Shown here piece by piece: positions 1 to 16,525 of a stretch of 64,000 nucleotides of DNA. A program made the position numbers and the translations under genes. Each line of letters begins with the position of its first letter. The stretch's first letter is position 1. The notes below the pieces were generated by a model. It was given only the letters and a program-made list of their open reading frames with translations. It was not told the origin of the DNA and did no database searches. Source of the DNA: Entoloma clypeatum (taxonomy: Eukaryota; Basidiomycota; Agaricomycetes; Agaricales; Entolomataceae); NCBI GenBank assembly GCA_963565915.1, contig OY751493.1:3410001-3474000 (forward strand), read 5' to 3'.

Positions 1-1635
1 GCTCATTTTGAGATTTTTAGCGGACTTGGTCACTTTCAGTGGAAGAATTGAACTTCTCGTCTCCAAGTTGGGCCGTTCCAGTAAACCAAGTCCGCGGTAT
101 ATTGTCGTTGTGAGTGTACTTCAACTTCAAATTCGATCGGCCGTGCTCAATCGGAACGGTCTTGTGCATCTTAGACTAATAAAGCTGTTCACATCGTTAT
201 TATCACGAGCAAGGATGGTCATAGGATGACGAACCTGGAGAGAAAGATACCATTAGTAACCATTAAGAGTATAGGTATATCGAACCTGAGAGATGACTGG
301 ATGGTGCGACTCCCTGTTTTCGAGAGTGTATCTTCGCGTTACTGACTAAATCAGGTCTTAAATGGACCAATCATGGAAGAAGGGGACCCCGTGTTCAGTT
401 GTCATTTCAAGACTGAACTCATCACACATCTTCTGCAACTGACTCAAGCTAGTATAAATGTGCTCATTGGCCCCACGTATGTATCATTCATTCCCTTGAA
501 GAAAAGATCCGACACCATACAGAGTTGATTATAACAAGAAGAAGGATAAAAAAGCTCAGATCAAATTTGCCAAGAACGAGGCAATCACGAAAGACAGCGT
601 TTACAAAACTCACACCGTCTCTGTTGGATCTGGTGAGCCGCCCAACAGCCTGTCTCGTCCTCCTGCTAGGAGGAAGCCGGGCGTCGTGCGGCCAGTCACT
701 CAAGGTAAACTTCTGCGGGCGGGAGGACCATCAGATGTAGGTTTTGCCTGTAGCTTGCAGCGAAGAACTCACCGCATTATATTCAAGCTTAAAGCCAAAC
801 AGAAGCCAAAGCCTGCTGTCCGACCCCTACCTGGCCAATCAACCCCAGCAGCGGCACAGACGCCGATCGTCAAACACCAATCCACTCCATCCGTTGGGCA
901 GCGTCCACCCCCAGCGCCTCCACGTAATAACGCGCCTCCTCCACCAACAAAACCCGAACTTCCAAAGTACCGCGCGAAGTATGCATTCTCGGGGCAGGAG
1001 GGAGAAATGTCTTTGGACAAGGACGATGTGGTTGAACTCGCGGAGAAGGATGATAATGGGTGGTGGCTCGTAAAGAAGGATGGGGTGGAAGGATGGGCTC
1101 CTCACAACTACCTTGAACTCGTACCTCCCAAGACCGCACCTGTCGCACCTCCCCCTCCCCCTGCGCGGCCTCGTCCGACACCCGCGGCCACCCCGTCAGC
1201 ACCGAAACCATCGTTAAGTTCGGTAGTGGCAGATGCGTCGGCCAAACCAGTATCGGTCTTTCCTGGAATGGCGCCCTCCAATGGCTCGGCTGCACCGTGG
1301 AAGAAGGCGGCTGCTCCTGAGCCGAGTTCGATTCGACCGTCGCCAGCACCAAAACCTCCTGGCCCACCTGTGGCTACGAAACCGAAGCCACCACCTATCG
1401 CGCCGAAGGTTGGAGTTGGCGCTCTGAAAATAGCAGCCAAGCCTCCTGTACCGTCGGCTTCTCGACCCACTGCGGCAATACCAGCTGGCGGGAATAATAG
1501 AGTAGCGAAGCCGGCGGCTGCCCCTGGGCAAATGGACTTGTCAGCTATGGTGAGTCAACCGTGTTTCAATTCTTACAAGTATTCTTGCTTAATCAAGGAT
1601 AGTTGGCAAAACGAGCGCAGAGATTAGCAGAATGA
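1..1635 (+). CDS. MYO1: Class I myosin, C-terminal part (TH1 tail, SH3), 5' truncated by window edge
   Basis: This is the tail of the actin motor that drives endocytic patches. The reading frame enters from the left edge inside the TH1 lipid-binding domain (GRSSKPSPRYIVV) and continues over exons about 1-109, 175-303, 355-476 and 523-1549, with a last short exon 1603-1635. The TH1 part includes IPLVTIKSIGISNLRDDW and EEGDPVFSCHFKTELI. The sequence KDSVYKTHTVSVGSGEPP and the motif RKPGVVRPVT..GKLLRAGGPS are hallmarks of fungal myosin-1. A proline-rich stretch precedes an SH3 domain (about 970-1130: YRAKYAFSG, GWWLVK, GWAPHNYLELV), followed by an Ala/Pro-rich tail. A 51-nt stretch at 737-787 is open in frame but looks like an intron (gtaggt...ttcaag). 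The end reads LAKRAQRLAE with no acidic DDW-type terminus. Identity is near certain; only exon edges are inferred. Confidence 0.93.
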
Positions 1636-1832
1636 TCTGTTGTCATTTTTCATGAAAGCGGAACGGAAAATTATTTCGACAATTGTACAAAGCTCATAAA
1701 GCGTCGTGGACGGTCAAATAGATTGTATTAGATGCAGTACGGATCCGAATTGTGTGGTGTTGTGATTAACGAACGATGCGAATGCGGTGGGTATGAAACT
1801 AAGAGAACGAGAGTCGTGTAATTCATCAAGTA

Positions 1833-3648
1833 TTAGTAGTCTATGTCTGTGATGTCTAAAACAGGCGCAAGAGATACGTTCACATCCTCGTCTGAATCGG
1901 ACAAGACATCGAGGGCGACAAAAGATGGGGAGAGCTGGATGCTGCCGAGGGTGTCGTCGGTGCCAAAGTGTGGAAGCGCAGTGTGGTCGGACCTCCCACC
2001 GCTGGAATCGCGCCAAGTGCGGACTTCGTCCGCGCTAAGGACTTTTGTGCCGCCGCCAGCAGGCAAAAGCTCTTGGGATTTCCTCTGGAGAGCTCGCCTG
2101 CCCGACTCCAGAAGGCCTTCAAGGATGATTTTGATGCGTAGATAAACCTCGTCTCCGTCACCCTCGTTGTTGCTAATGTCGTCGTCGCCGTCGTTATCAT
2201 CGTCATCGTCATCTTCAGCCGTGTCGTCGTGGTCCAGGGACGATTTGACGACTTGGTACGTGGGTGGAGGGAGTATCAACCGTGACTCACGCAGCTTGCG
2301 CCGGAGTTCGCGTATTTCTTTGGCTTGTTTGTGTTTTTGGCTTTCGAGAGAGGCGTTTATGGCGAGAAGGGACCGGTTTGTGATTTCGAGGTCGGCGATC
2401 TAAAGACTAGTTGGTGTATGAGTATTTAAAACAGGAAACCTGACGCACTTTGCGATTAGATTTGGCTTCTGCTCGAACTTTCCGTTCTGCAGTTGTGTTG
2501 TCATAGGGTTCGGTGTCGGTGTCACCTGAAATATTATCTTCGTCTTGTATGAGTTCTTTGAAATGGACGAGTTGCCCGAGGGTAGATCGAAGAGGGTCAG
2601 GGTCCCCAGATGGATGGGTGTGTTGGCTGCTGCCGCTTGTGACCGAATTTGCGGTATACGACACAGAAGAGCGCGAGGAGACGGAAAGGGCGGATGCAGG
2701 GGGTGAACTGGCGGGTAAGGGGATGGTGGCCGGGTCGACTCTCGCGACACCGTTCCGTCGAGGCTGAGTAACAGAGTTGAGATTGTTGGGAGGCGAGAAG
2801 GGTTGGTAATGGTGGTGTGCGATCTGAGGTGGACTTCGGTTCGCGGGATACCTGTGTGGGTTTGCGGCGGGGGTTGCGGTTGTGATTGGGTAGAATACAG
2901 GTGGGGACTGTGAGGGCGCAGTAATGGAAGATGTTGAGGGTGAGCGGGGTGAGTGGGTCTTCGGACGCGGGTTCGGGATAACTGCCTGGCTGGCGATGGT
3001 CGGGGAGAGCGAGTTGCTGTTTGATTTGACAATGCCGGTGACCTTGGCCGTTACGCGAACGGACGGGGAATATCTTCCCGAGTCGGTGTCAGAGTACGCG
3101 CCGGTGTCTGGAGAGTAGGACGAGGCAGAGGAGAGGTTGGAAGCGAGGAGGGACGAATGGGAGAGCGTATGGTGGAGGGGTGCAGCGGTTGGTCGGTTCC
3201 GGGACTCTGGGTTTCTAAGGTCGGTGGAGGACGATGTCTGGGAACGATGGCGGAGATGCGGGGTGGCCGGTCTGTGACCGGCCGCTGTCTGTGCTCTCGC
3301 GTGAGGAGAGAGGGCGGTGCGCAGTTTCGTGGGGGACCCCGGACGAGATGACGGACCGTCGCTGGTGCCAGGACGGCCCTTCGTCCTCGGTGGCACTGCA
3401 GAGCCCACGTGCGAGACGTTGGAGACCGAGTTGGCGAACTTGCGATCTGAAGCAGAGGGAGTGACCTTGGCGCGCTGTTTGGCGAGGGGGGAGACGGGGC
3501 GGGGGATGTTGGTGCGGGAGGCGGGGCGGGTCGGGGAGGGCTCTGTGAAGGTGAGCTTGACGGTGACCTGGTGCAGTGTGAGTCGGAGACGACGGTGCAG
3601 GGAGGGACAGCGAACCTTTCGTTTCTCCATGAGAGTCGTCCAATACAA
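1833..3648 (-). CDS. Unknown Ser/Pro-rich protein with short coiled coil and acidic tail
   Basis: No function recognised. Two exons, 3648-2440 and 2399-1833, separated by a 40-nt intron, give about 591 residues. The first 400 residues are low-complexity, rich in Ser, Pro, Thr and Arg with many SP/TP sites, so probably disordered and phosphorylated. Directly after the intron comes a short heptad-like helix (IADLEITNRSLLAINASLE then KEIRELRRKLRESR), the only part that looks folded. An acidic run of Asp residues follows at about 2180-2215, written by a GTC/ATC-rich repeat on the plus strand. The end is Asp/Ser-rich and acidic. The layout suggests a scaffold or cytoskeletal adaptor, but that is a guess. 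It is transcribed away from riboflavin synthase's stop, with about 20 bp between this start and that stop. Confidence 0.7.
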
Positions 3649-3668
3649 ATAACTGTATTATTTAAATT

Positions 3669-4510
3669 TCATTTTCTAGACAACACCTCCTCCACCACCT
3701 TCTCCAACAATCCACGCAGCGGCCCCTCACCGCCCAGCGCAGCGACGACGCTCTTTTCTACATACTTGCCCACCATGTCCACCTCGATGTTCACCTTGCT
3801 CCCGATCTCCTTCCTGCTCAGTGTGATCTTCTCTTGCGTGTGTTTGATCAGCATGACATCGAATGTCCCACGCGCGTCGTCCACCCCTGTCAGCGTCAGC
3901 GACGCCCCGTCGATCGTTATGTACCCCTTCGGCACCAGATAACGCAGCAGCGATCCTCCCGACTCCACCTCAAATTTGACACGCAGCGAATCCCCATCCG
4001 CCGTTCGCTCAATCACCGTCGCAGTCCCGTCCACATGCGCCTACAACCCCACCGTAAATATCCAAGAGCAACGACATACGGATCCCGCACCTGCACAAAA
4101 TGGCCACCGAATCGTACATGAGCACCCATCGCCCGCTCCAGGTTCACTTGATCTCCTTCCTTCCGTTCGCCTCCCATCGCCCATGAGATACTATCCTCCC
4201 CCAAAAATTACTATGACACTTACCTAGATCAGTCCTCTCCAACGTCTCGTTCGCCAACCACACCTTGAACCACCCACCCTTCTCTTCCTTGTCAAACTCC
4301 GTCACCGTCAAACATGCCCCATTTACCGCTATCGAATCACCGATATGGCAATCCCCCAAGATCGCCGCAGAATTCGAGATAACCAAAGTACATCCTCCCG
4401 AATCTAGAATTATGGAGGAAACCGTCCCAAGGTGTTCTATCTGAACAAAGAGTCATCAATCATGAGTGTAGTAGAAATACTTGCTGTTATCGTACCAGAC
4501 CAGTGAACAT
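3669..4510 (-). CDS. RIB5: Riboflavin synthase (lumazine dismutation), last step of riboflavin synthesis
   Basis: Four exons (4510-4496, 4440-4224, 4170-4091, 4040-3669) give 227 residues, the normal length of this duplicated-barrel enzyme. The start MFTGL sits alone on a 15-nt first exon and continues IEHLGTVSS, the family N-terminus. Barrel 1 has GDSIAVNGACLTVTEF, the join is LERTDLGERKEGDQVNLERAM, and GGHFVQAHVDGTATV marks the second barrel; IDGASLTLTGVDDARGTFDVMLI and HTQEKITL follow. The frame stays continuous across all three introns. The enzyme converts two 6,7-dimethyl-8-ribityllumazine molecules to riboflavin plus the pyrimidinedione, as a cytosolic trimer. The usual VQGHVDGT is VQAHVDGT here. 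A second riboflavin gene (RIB7) lies 52 kb away, so they are not clustered. Confidence 0.95.
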
Positions 4511-4563
4511 GACCGTGCACTTGTTCCGACTTTTACAAAATACACCAAAATACCAACTCCTGA

Positions 4564-4796
4564 AATGCTTCCAGCTCGTCCCACATCGAATTCCGTCGCA
4601 GACAGGACTTTGGCCCAGTCTTACGCAGGCAAGCAGTCCATTTCAATATCAACGATCTCTCATTAACTTGACCATAGCCCTACCTTCTCGGACCCGTCTC
4701 CTGCTATCCCTCGCCGTATGCGGGTTCGCTGCTGTCGGTCTCATGGTGTCTGATCTGCTCGAGGAGAAAATACCTCCGTCAAATCAGCAGAAATGA
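4564..4796 (+). CDS. Possible small single-span membrane protein
   Basis: Doubtful gene. The 3' part of the frame (about 4680-4796) encodes a basic stretch, a clear hydrophobic segment (LLLSLAVCGFAAVGLMVSDL) and a charged tail ending IPPSNQQK, the look of a small inner-mitochondrial or ER membrane protein. The frame stays open upstream to 4503 without a good start. The only ATG there (4509) overlaps the riboflavin synthase start on the other strand. A convincing acceptor (cttgaccatag) ends at 4678, so the real protein may be about 42 residues, from ATG 4564 spliced to this exon. I do not recognise the family. Confidence 0.3.
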
Positions 4797-4907
4797 TCGT
4801 CATGGTAGTGAATGTATGTGGGCTAGTGACATGGTTCATGCTAATAATGATCATGGATGGAAGAGTATTAAAATAAAAGACCTTTACACCCGTTGACAAG
4901 CAAGACT

Positions 4908-5714
4908 TCAGGGTGACCATCGGCTATGGGGGTCTGGAATACGGGAAGTGCCAGAGTACGTTAGTGCCGGCAATGTCACCTCTGGATGCGACCTCGCATG
5001 AAGTACCGTCGATGCCGCTGCGCTCTCATCCTTTATCAAGCGGTCCTTCCCAACATTCTCAGTCCCCATCGTCGGGTATCTATGCCCATCCTCGCTCGCC
5101 AGCTGGAATTCCCAACCCCTCTTCTCCCAGTCCGGCACTAAATCTTCCGACCCCTCGCTTTTCCTCCGTCCGCAAAACACGGCGCGCAGGAAGCCCCACA
5201 ACGACTCGAAGAACACGACAGAGAGGATAAGTGTACCGACGAACGTGATGCAGATGACGACGAGCCCGATGACTTTCCATTGCGTCACCCCGCCTGGAGA
5301 TCGAGATGCAGCTTGCGAATATCCGACGGGCACAGAGGTACTGGTACTGGGGTCCAGATCGGAACTAGGACTAGGATTGGTGATTGTTTGTGTCTTGGTC
5401 CAAGTCAAAGTAGGAGCGGGGTAGCTTGTAGACTGTTCCTTGCTTGTGAATGAGGTAGTGCTGATTGTTGATGTCGTCGGTTTCGAGAGGGGCTCCTCCG
5501 TCGTCCCGCCAAATGCCATTTTACTTGGTTCGGGTTCCAAGAAAGCCTCATCGCCTATTCCAGCCTCTTGCTCAAAAATGTCGTCTTGAAGCATTTGAAA
5601 AAGGCCGCGAGGTTTCTGTCTTGACGTTCTACCAGAAGGATGAGAATGGACATCGAGCAAGACATAGAGAACAAGGAGAGCGCAGATCCACTTGAACGGC
5701 CAGCGAAACGCCAT
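4908..5714 (-). CDS. Secretory single-pass membrane protein, Ser/Thr-rich ectodomain
   Basis: One intronless frame. I chose ATG 5714 because it starts a signal peptide (MAFRWPFKWICALLVLYVLL); an in-frame ATG at 5750 would add 12 residues. After the signal comes a Ser/Thr/Pro-rich ectodomain likely to be O-mannosylated, then one membrane span (VIGLVVICITFVGTLILSVV). The next stretch, FFESLWGFLRAVFCGRRK, is a basic stop-transfer followed by a cytosolic tail of about 90 residues. The plan resembles cell-surface stress sensors of the Mid2/Wsc kind, but I see no Cys-rich WSC module, so this is layout only. It starts only 48 bp (12 bp for the longer start) after the stop of the upstream ABC transporter on the same strand. 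Confidence 0.7.
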   Translation of the reverse strand: MAFRWPFKWICALLVLYVLLDVHSHPSGRTSRQKPRGLFQMLQDDIFEQEAGIGDEAFLEPEPSKMAFGGTTEEPLSKPTTSTISTTSFTSKEQSTSYPAPTLTWTKTQTITNPSPSSDLDPSTSTSVPVGYSQAASRSPGGVTQWKVIGLVVICITFVGTLILSVVFFESLWGFLRAVFCGRRKSEGSEDLVPDWEKRGWEFQLASEDGHRYPTMGTENVGKDRLIKDESAAASTVLHARSHPEVTLPALTYSGTSRIPDPHSRWSP

Positions 5715-5762
5715 GGGAGGAATGAAGATGTCGATGAATGCTTCTTTCATGTCACGTGTCTA

Positions 5763-11634
<5,872 letters not shown>

Positions 11635-12112
11635 CAGACAGGCTGCGATCGAGCCTGACGGGTCCACTCAGACGGCATTCTCACGTCTTACATTGTAGCA
11701 TTCAATGACAAGACACCTTTGAGAAGAAACGCTGATTATTAGAATCAAGATACATGCAGACTCTCCAAACCTAGCCCCTTCACGACCCACAGCCTCGATC
11801 CTATGCCGCTGCAGATTGGTTATCCTGCATACAACTACGTATCAGTCAAGCTGACGGACAAGATGGTTCTACTTAATAAGTTCAGAAAAAACCTCGGCAT
11901 CTGATCTCACGAGCACCATTGCGATCGTATAATAGGGAACCAAAAGGATCATCTCGACAGATGGGAAGGATGGAGAAATCAATATTACCTTGGTGCTCAT
12001 GGATGGTGGAAAGGGAGCAATGAGCCAATTAAGGAAGAGATCGGTCACACTGTGATGATGACGGCGATCGTTTGTCATAACGCCAAGCAGTGTGTGGCAG
12101 CATCCATCCACC
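11635..12112. other. Divergent intergenic region between ABC transporter and RING gene
   Basis: About 480 bp separate the two start codons. No open frame here looks like a gene. A 99-residue minus-strand frame (11869-12168) runs into the first exon of the RING gene and has no recognisable features. The stretch should hold both promoters; I found no motif that I can name with confidence. Confidence 0.5.
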
Positions 12113-13697
12113 ATGTCCTCAAGGGAGTCCCTTTGGTTTTGCCACGCAGTACGCCGTCCATAGCACAAAGATCTCGCCTAGATGTTTTGACAATCTCCCA
12201 GTGTCAGATAGAGATACATCCTTTAATGGTCTGCTGCCCGACTACGATCCCACTCGTTACACCACACTTATCTCGTTCCCTTCAGGTTCCGGATCCCGTC
12301 TGTCCATCGTGCCACGAAAGCTTCGTTGAGAAGGTTCGATTCGAAGGATCACCCACAAGGCGCTTGCTGACGTTGACTAGATGGACGACACGGCAGACGA
12401 CCCGCGCGAATTCGCTCATTCACTACCCGTAGATCCAGAAGGAGATGCGCTACCACCTGGAATCGACACATTTCTACGTCCGTTGTTCTATATAGATCAA
12501 TGTCCGGGAACTTACTGGCGCTCTAGTCGGCTTACAAGCTCTGGTGGATCGCGGATTGTCCGATAGCCCTCGCTCACCTCATCAAGCTTCCAACAGCAGC
12601 GGTCCTGTCAGTCTCCTATGAATTTCAATATGAAAACACTCCTCATATCGATCCAGGGTAGAGTCAGTTTTGAAATACGCACCGGTTCTGGTAACTCAGG
12701 CAGTAGAGCGCATTCAGGTCCAGATCATGCCCCCACAATGTCGGAGTGAGAACATTCCCCTTTCTGTAGAGTCCTCTTACACTCGTGGGCAGATATTTGC
12801 GAAGAGGATCGGAGGCCAATGAAGGCTCGACGATCACTGGACAACTTATGGCCCAGTACCTCATGGCCCTTCTTGGTAATCGGAATGACCTTCTTGGACG
12901 AGGGATGAACGATTTAGGAAGCGGTAGAATGGGCGATTATGTCTTCAATCAAGAAGGTATGTGATCTTGAGGCACTTCCTTCCACTATTGACCCATTACG
13001 TGTATGTGTAGCTCTGGATCACATCGTAACCCAGTTAATGGAAAATTCCAATGCGCACAGACCCGTTCCTGCGACAGATCAGATAATAGCAAACCTACCG
13101 CGAGAAGTTTTGGAACACGGATGTATGTTGACTAACAAGATACGTGCAATCTAATTAATCTATTATTTCGCAGCGCCTCTATTAGAGAAGGATTGTGCCG
13201 TTTGCAAAGAACAATTCAAGCTCGGGACAGAGGATCCTGATGAGCAAATTGTTATCACCTTGCCTTGCAAACACCCGTTCCACGAGCCATGTATTCTTCC
13301 TTGGCTGAAGTCAAGTGGTACATGCCCCGTGTGTCGGTAAGTGCCCCGTGGTGGCCCTCAATCGTCTTCTCTGATGACTTATGACAGGTATGCTCTTGTA
13401 CAACAACCTGAACAACACACACCTCCGAACCCCAGCCCAGACTCAAGGTCAAGCCGACGTCAGGATCAGTTTTCCAACTCTTCCTTGCGCAACCAGCGGT
13501 CTCCACCGCGCGATTCCAATAGCCTTCTACAGTCCCTGTTTGGGGGGCTCGTGGGTGGAAGCAATTCATTTGGCAGGAACACTGGTTCTTCGTCCAGGCA
13601 TTCGCGTTCAAATTCGGATCCCCCTTCGCGAGCGTCCGGTAGACGAAACGACTCGGGGAGTCATTTCCCTGGTAGCTGGACTGATGATCTGGACTAG
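12113..13697 (+). CDS. RING-H2 E3 ubiquitin ligase (RNF115/126-like)
   Basis: Begins with tiny exons: 12113-12148 (MSSRESLWFCHA), 12202-12228 (CQIEIHPLM), 12286-12333 (VPDPVCPSCHESFVEK) and then 12381 onward (MDDTADDPREFAHSL). Together these form an N-terminal CxxC...CxxC zinc finger like that of RNF115/126. The middle is Gly/Ser-rich. Near the C-terminus (about 13190-13335) is a C3H2C3 RING: CAVC, then CKHPFH, then C and CPVC, preceded by PREVLEHG. The tail is Ser/Arg-rich and ends SWTDDLD. The protein should be a cytosolic E3 that takes ubiquitin from an E2 to substrates picked by its N-terminal zinc finger, as RNF126 does in quality control of membrane-protein clients. The short-exon 5' half was assembled by frame continuity. 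Confidence 0.88.
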
Positions 13698-14253
13698 GGT
13701 GTTATTTCTCTTCTCACGTTGGTCTCGTGTGCGCGCTGTAATACAATAGTAGTAGCAATAGAGTATATTGACGGTATCTATTTGCACCTCAGTGACACCA
13801 ACCTTCCTGCCGCAGCCTACGAAACGCATAATTAATGTAGGCACTCGCGTGAAGGGGGATTGGGCCGCTGCATTCAAGTCATATAGTTTGACGCAGCACT
13901 GTGGTGCTCATGACATTCCCCTCTTACATCTTGAATCAATCGTATACAGGTCTCTCAATCAACTGCGTCACCGCCAACTTGAACCGGCGAGGCACCGAGC
14001 GGGCATGGTCTGATACAACTGAACCTGTCACTCAGAGAAAGACTAGAAGTATCATCACTCGTTTGAAATGTTTCCAATCCAGCCCTTTCGGGGTGTGCGC
14101 CGACAGGACTGCCTCATACCATTATCATACAGGACTTGGGGATCAATTATACAGAAATCTGAAACGCGACCCAAAATTGCGTTCCGCTAGACAAAACGGA
14201 CTTTTTCTCCAGGGCGCCCTTCGGAAAGCAGAACCACAGCCTAGAACCTCACG
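13698..14253. other. Convergent intergenic region, no gene supported
   Basis: About 550 bp between the stop of the RING gene and the stop of the DUF89 gene. It should hold both 3' UTRs. A 118-codon plus-strand frame (13901-14257) exists but has no signal, domain or splice-site support. Confidence 0.5.
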
Positions 14254-16020
14254 CTAAGTATACCAAAGCAATATCAGAGGAAAACTCACATATTTCCCGC
14301 TGATTTTCCACCCCGGCTCCGTCTTGTCTAGATGTTCCGCTACTTGGTCGCCATCATCGCCTAGTCCTACAACCACATCGCTCTTGATGGTCCGTAAACT
14401 CACAACTTTCGGTGCTCCTGCCATATTTGCCATAGGGCCAATCGCGATTTCAAACGGAGTGCTAGCTGGCGCGGCGCAGTCGTACGTCAGCTTGCGGTGA
14501 TTGAGGTCACCTTTGAAAAAGACGAGATCGGAACGAGACAAATGCAAGAAAAGATCGGGCGCCTCGCTGTGCAGTTCCCAAAAGGTGTAGCCTGTACACC
14601 AGAAGGGATGCTGCTCGTAGACCCATTTGCCTTCCTTCTCGTATTGCTTGAAAGCCGCCGTCAGATGATGGAGTCATTTGATCTGGACGCGAAGGACGTA
14701 CCTTCCATCGCGTGCCCAATCGTCTCAGGGATTCCAATTCGACATCAGAGGCCTTTGGGAAGAGTTGACCATAAACCATGGAATTCAGGAGCCACTCCCA
14801 GTCTTTCTTTGTCACATCCGACACAAACCAAGGATATCGCTTCCCGTGGAAACGAACCTGGGTCGCGAGTCCACTTTGGATTAGGAAATCGGCTGTTGAA
14901 GTCAGATAAATTCATCACAGGAGCGAGAATGAAAGCATACCATAGACGCAATCGCAGTATAACTCGAAACCGGCGTTATCAAGCACGAAATCGATCCTAC
15001 CTCCGGTCTTGTCACGCAAGACCTTGACAGTTTCCCACAGACGATTGAGATCATTTCCGAGAATGTTCTTTTCTGTCGCGGCGAGGTGGTCACCTCCAGT
15101 TGATTGCAGTGATTTGATTTGCTCTTCGGTCATATTGATCAGAAGCGAAAGATCAGTGGAGTTACCCCAAAGGCATACTACGTGCGCGCATGGTAGAACC
15201 CAAAAGAGGGGGATTGTCAAGCTGGGCTACGGACCTTGAGTTAATTCCAGGAACATATGACGCTCTGCTTCGAGTCTGTCAGCGGGAGATAGGTCCTCGG
15301 AGATTTTAAAAGGTTCGGCGAAGCGCAAAGATAGTTCAAACACAGCGTCCGAGGAACGAGAAAAAGTATCACACTTGGAAGGGGTAAGACATCACTGCAA
15401 TTCAAGAGAGACGAATGCTGTACTTTTTGCCTATAGAAGACGTCGTAGTCGGCCCAGTACCGACTGACGCTGAATGCTTCATGTAGGCGACGATACTTAT
15501 AAGCCTCTGCAAATAGCCAAGGCGCATTCATGAAGTCTTTTCCTATTCAAGAGTAAATCAGCAGCGTTGGTTGGGGGGCATTGCAGACCATACCTTGGAA
15601 GTACTTTGCGATTTCCTTATTCCATAAAGCAACGTCGGCTTCGTTGTCGTCAATGATTGGTCGAAGCTTTGCATTGCCACTGAGGTCGGTCATGAGGTCG
15701 CCCATGCGGTCGATACAGGCGACGAGGTCGACGATGCGCTCCTCTGAGGATTCCTGGTTGAGGGTGCGGGTGGCGTCCTCTACCGCTTTGCCCAGGATAG
15801 TCGGGAGCCTGGACTGCATGGTTGCATGGGCGAAGGAGTATTCATGGTAGCCACGATAGGCGGGCCACGGCGGGTTGTTGGGATCGACGCGTGTTGGTGT
15901 CCTGGGCCATGGCGCCTTGATATTTTTCTTGTCAGGGAGATGACCGAGAGACAGAGTGACCTTGGAAGGGGCCGCGGAGTGAGATTTGGTGCCGTTGGGG
16001 ACTTGGGAGTGGGGACTCAT
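14254..16020 (-). CDS. DUF89/ARMT1-like damage-control phosphatase
   Basis: Member of the metal-dependent DUF89 fold, subfamily III (human ARMT1, yeast YMR027W), which dephosphorylates sugar phosphates. The start MSPHSQVPNG lies at 16020, with WPAYRGYHEYSFAHATMQSRLP in the helical N-terminal domain. An intron near 15.55 kb leads to DFMNAPWLFAEAYKYRRLHEAF. The key motifs are LWGNSTDLSLL, DFVLDNAGFELYCD (metal-binding Asp/Asn), DLVFFKGDLNHRKLTYD and IKSDVVVGL (substrate Lys). The order and spacing match the family. The 3' end is uncertain: the open frame ends GKYVSFPLILLWYT at 14254, but a GT donor after GKY could splice further downstream. The gene shares a 505-bp divergent upstream region with the coiled-coil gene at 16526. 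Confidence 0.9.
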
Positions 16021-16525
16021 GGTGGTAGATGGAGAGAAAGAAATTGGCTTAGGTTCTACCTTTATATCAAATTCGATGACTTCCGGCTATATTTATTTTC
16101 TTTCGTCTGCGACAACCTCTTCTCCCCAATGACGTCACTAGGCAACCTCGCTGTGTTTTTTCGAGCTGTAAGACCGGACTCACAATAAGATTATTTTCTG
16201 TAGCCAATCCATCCTTCAGTGCGTTCGGACGGCCGTTCCTCCAGAGTAGCAGGATCGAACAAGTGCGATCGGGGAGATCATGAACGGAAACTCGAGCGTT
16301 CCTCTTCGTAAGGGAAATTCTGCCCATCGATATCAAACAGTGCTCCACCTCATACAACCTAAGAGAGAAATCACGTTGGAAGGATGTGGCACGTCAGCTC
16401 CGCACCAAAAGTCACGTGGTACGTGTCATCACATCACGCGTCGCGTTACGCGATCATGTGACAAAGACGCGTTTGTTACAAACCTGCCACGTGCCTGGTT
16501 CTCTCGCTCTGCAGTCTTCGCCGCC
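16021..16525. promoter_or_regulatory. Divergent promoter with paired ACGCGT and CACGTG boxes
   Basis: The region separates the DUF89 gene (-) from the coiled-coil gene (+). Close to the plus-strand start it carries CACGTG at 16413-16418 and 16488-16493 and ACGCGT at 16436-16441 and 16467-16472, with a near-palindromic TCGCGTTACGCGA at 16441-16453. ACGCGT is the MluI cell-cycle box bound by MBF-type factors in fungi; CACGTG is the bHLH E-box. The start codon context is GCCGCCATG. Binding is inferred from motifs only. Confidence 0.55.

Noticed and set aside
2400..3032. Pro/Ser-rich 210-codon minus frame overlapping the unknown gene at 1833-3648
   Set aside because: It is a frame shadow of the Ser/Pro-rich sequence; the called frame is longer and continues through the intron into the conserved-looking helix.
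13901..14257. 118-codon plus-strand frame between the RING and DUF89 genes
   Set aside because: No signal peptide, domain, codon pattern or splice signals; probably chance.
16067..16357. Minus-strand frame of 96 codons in the divergent promoter
   Set aside because: Overlaps the region with ACGCGT boxes and shows no family resemblance.
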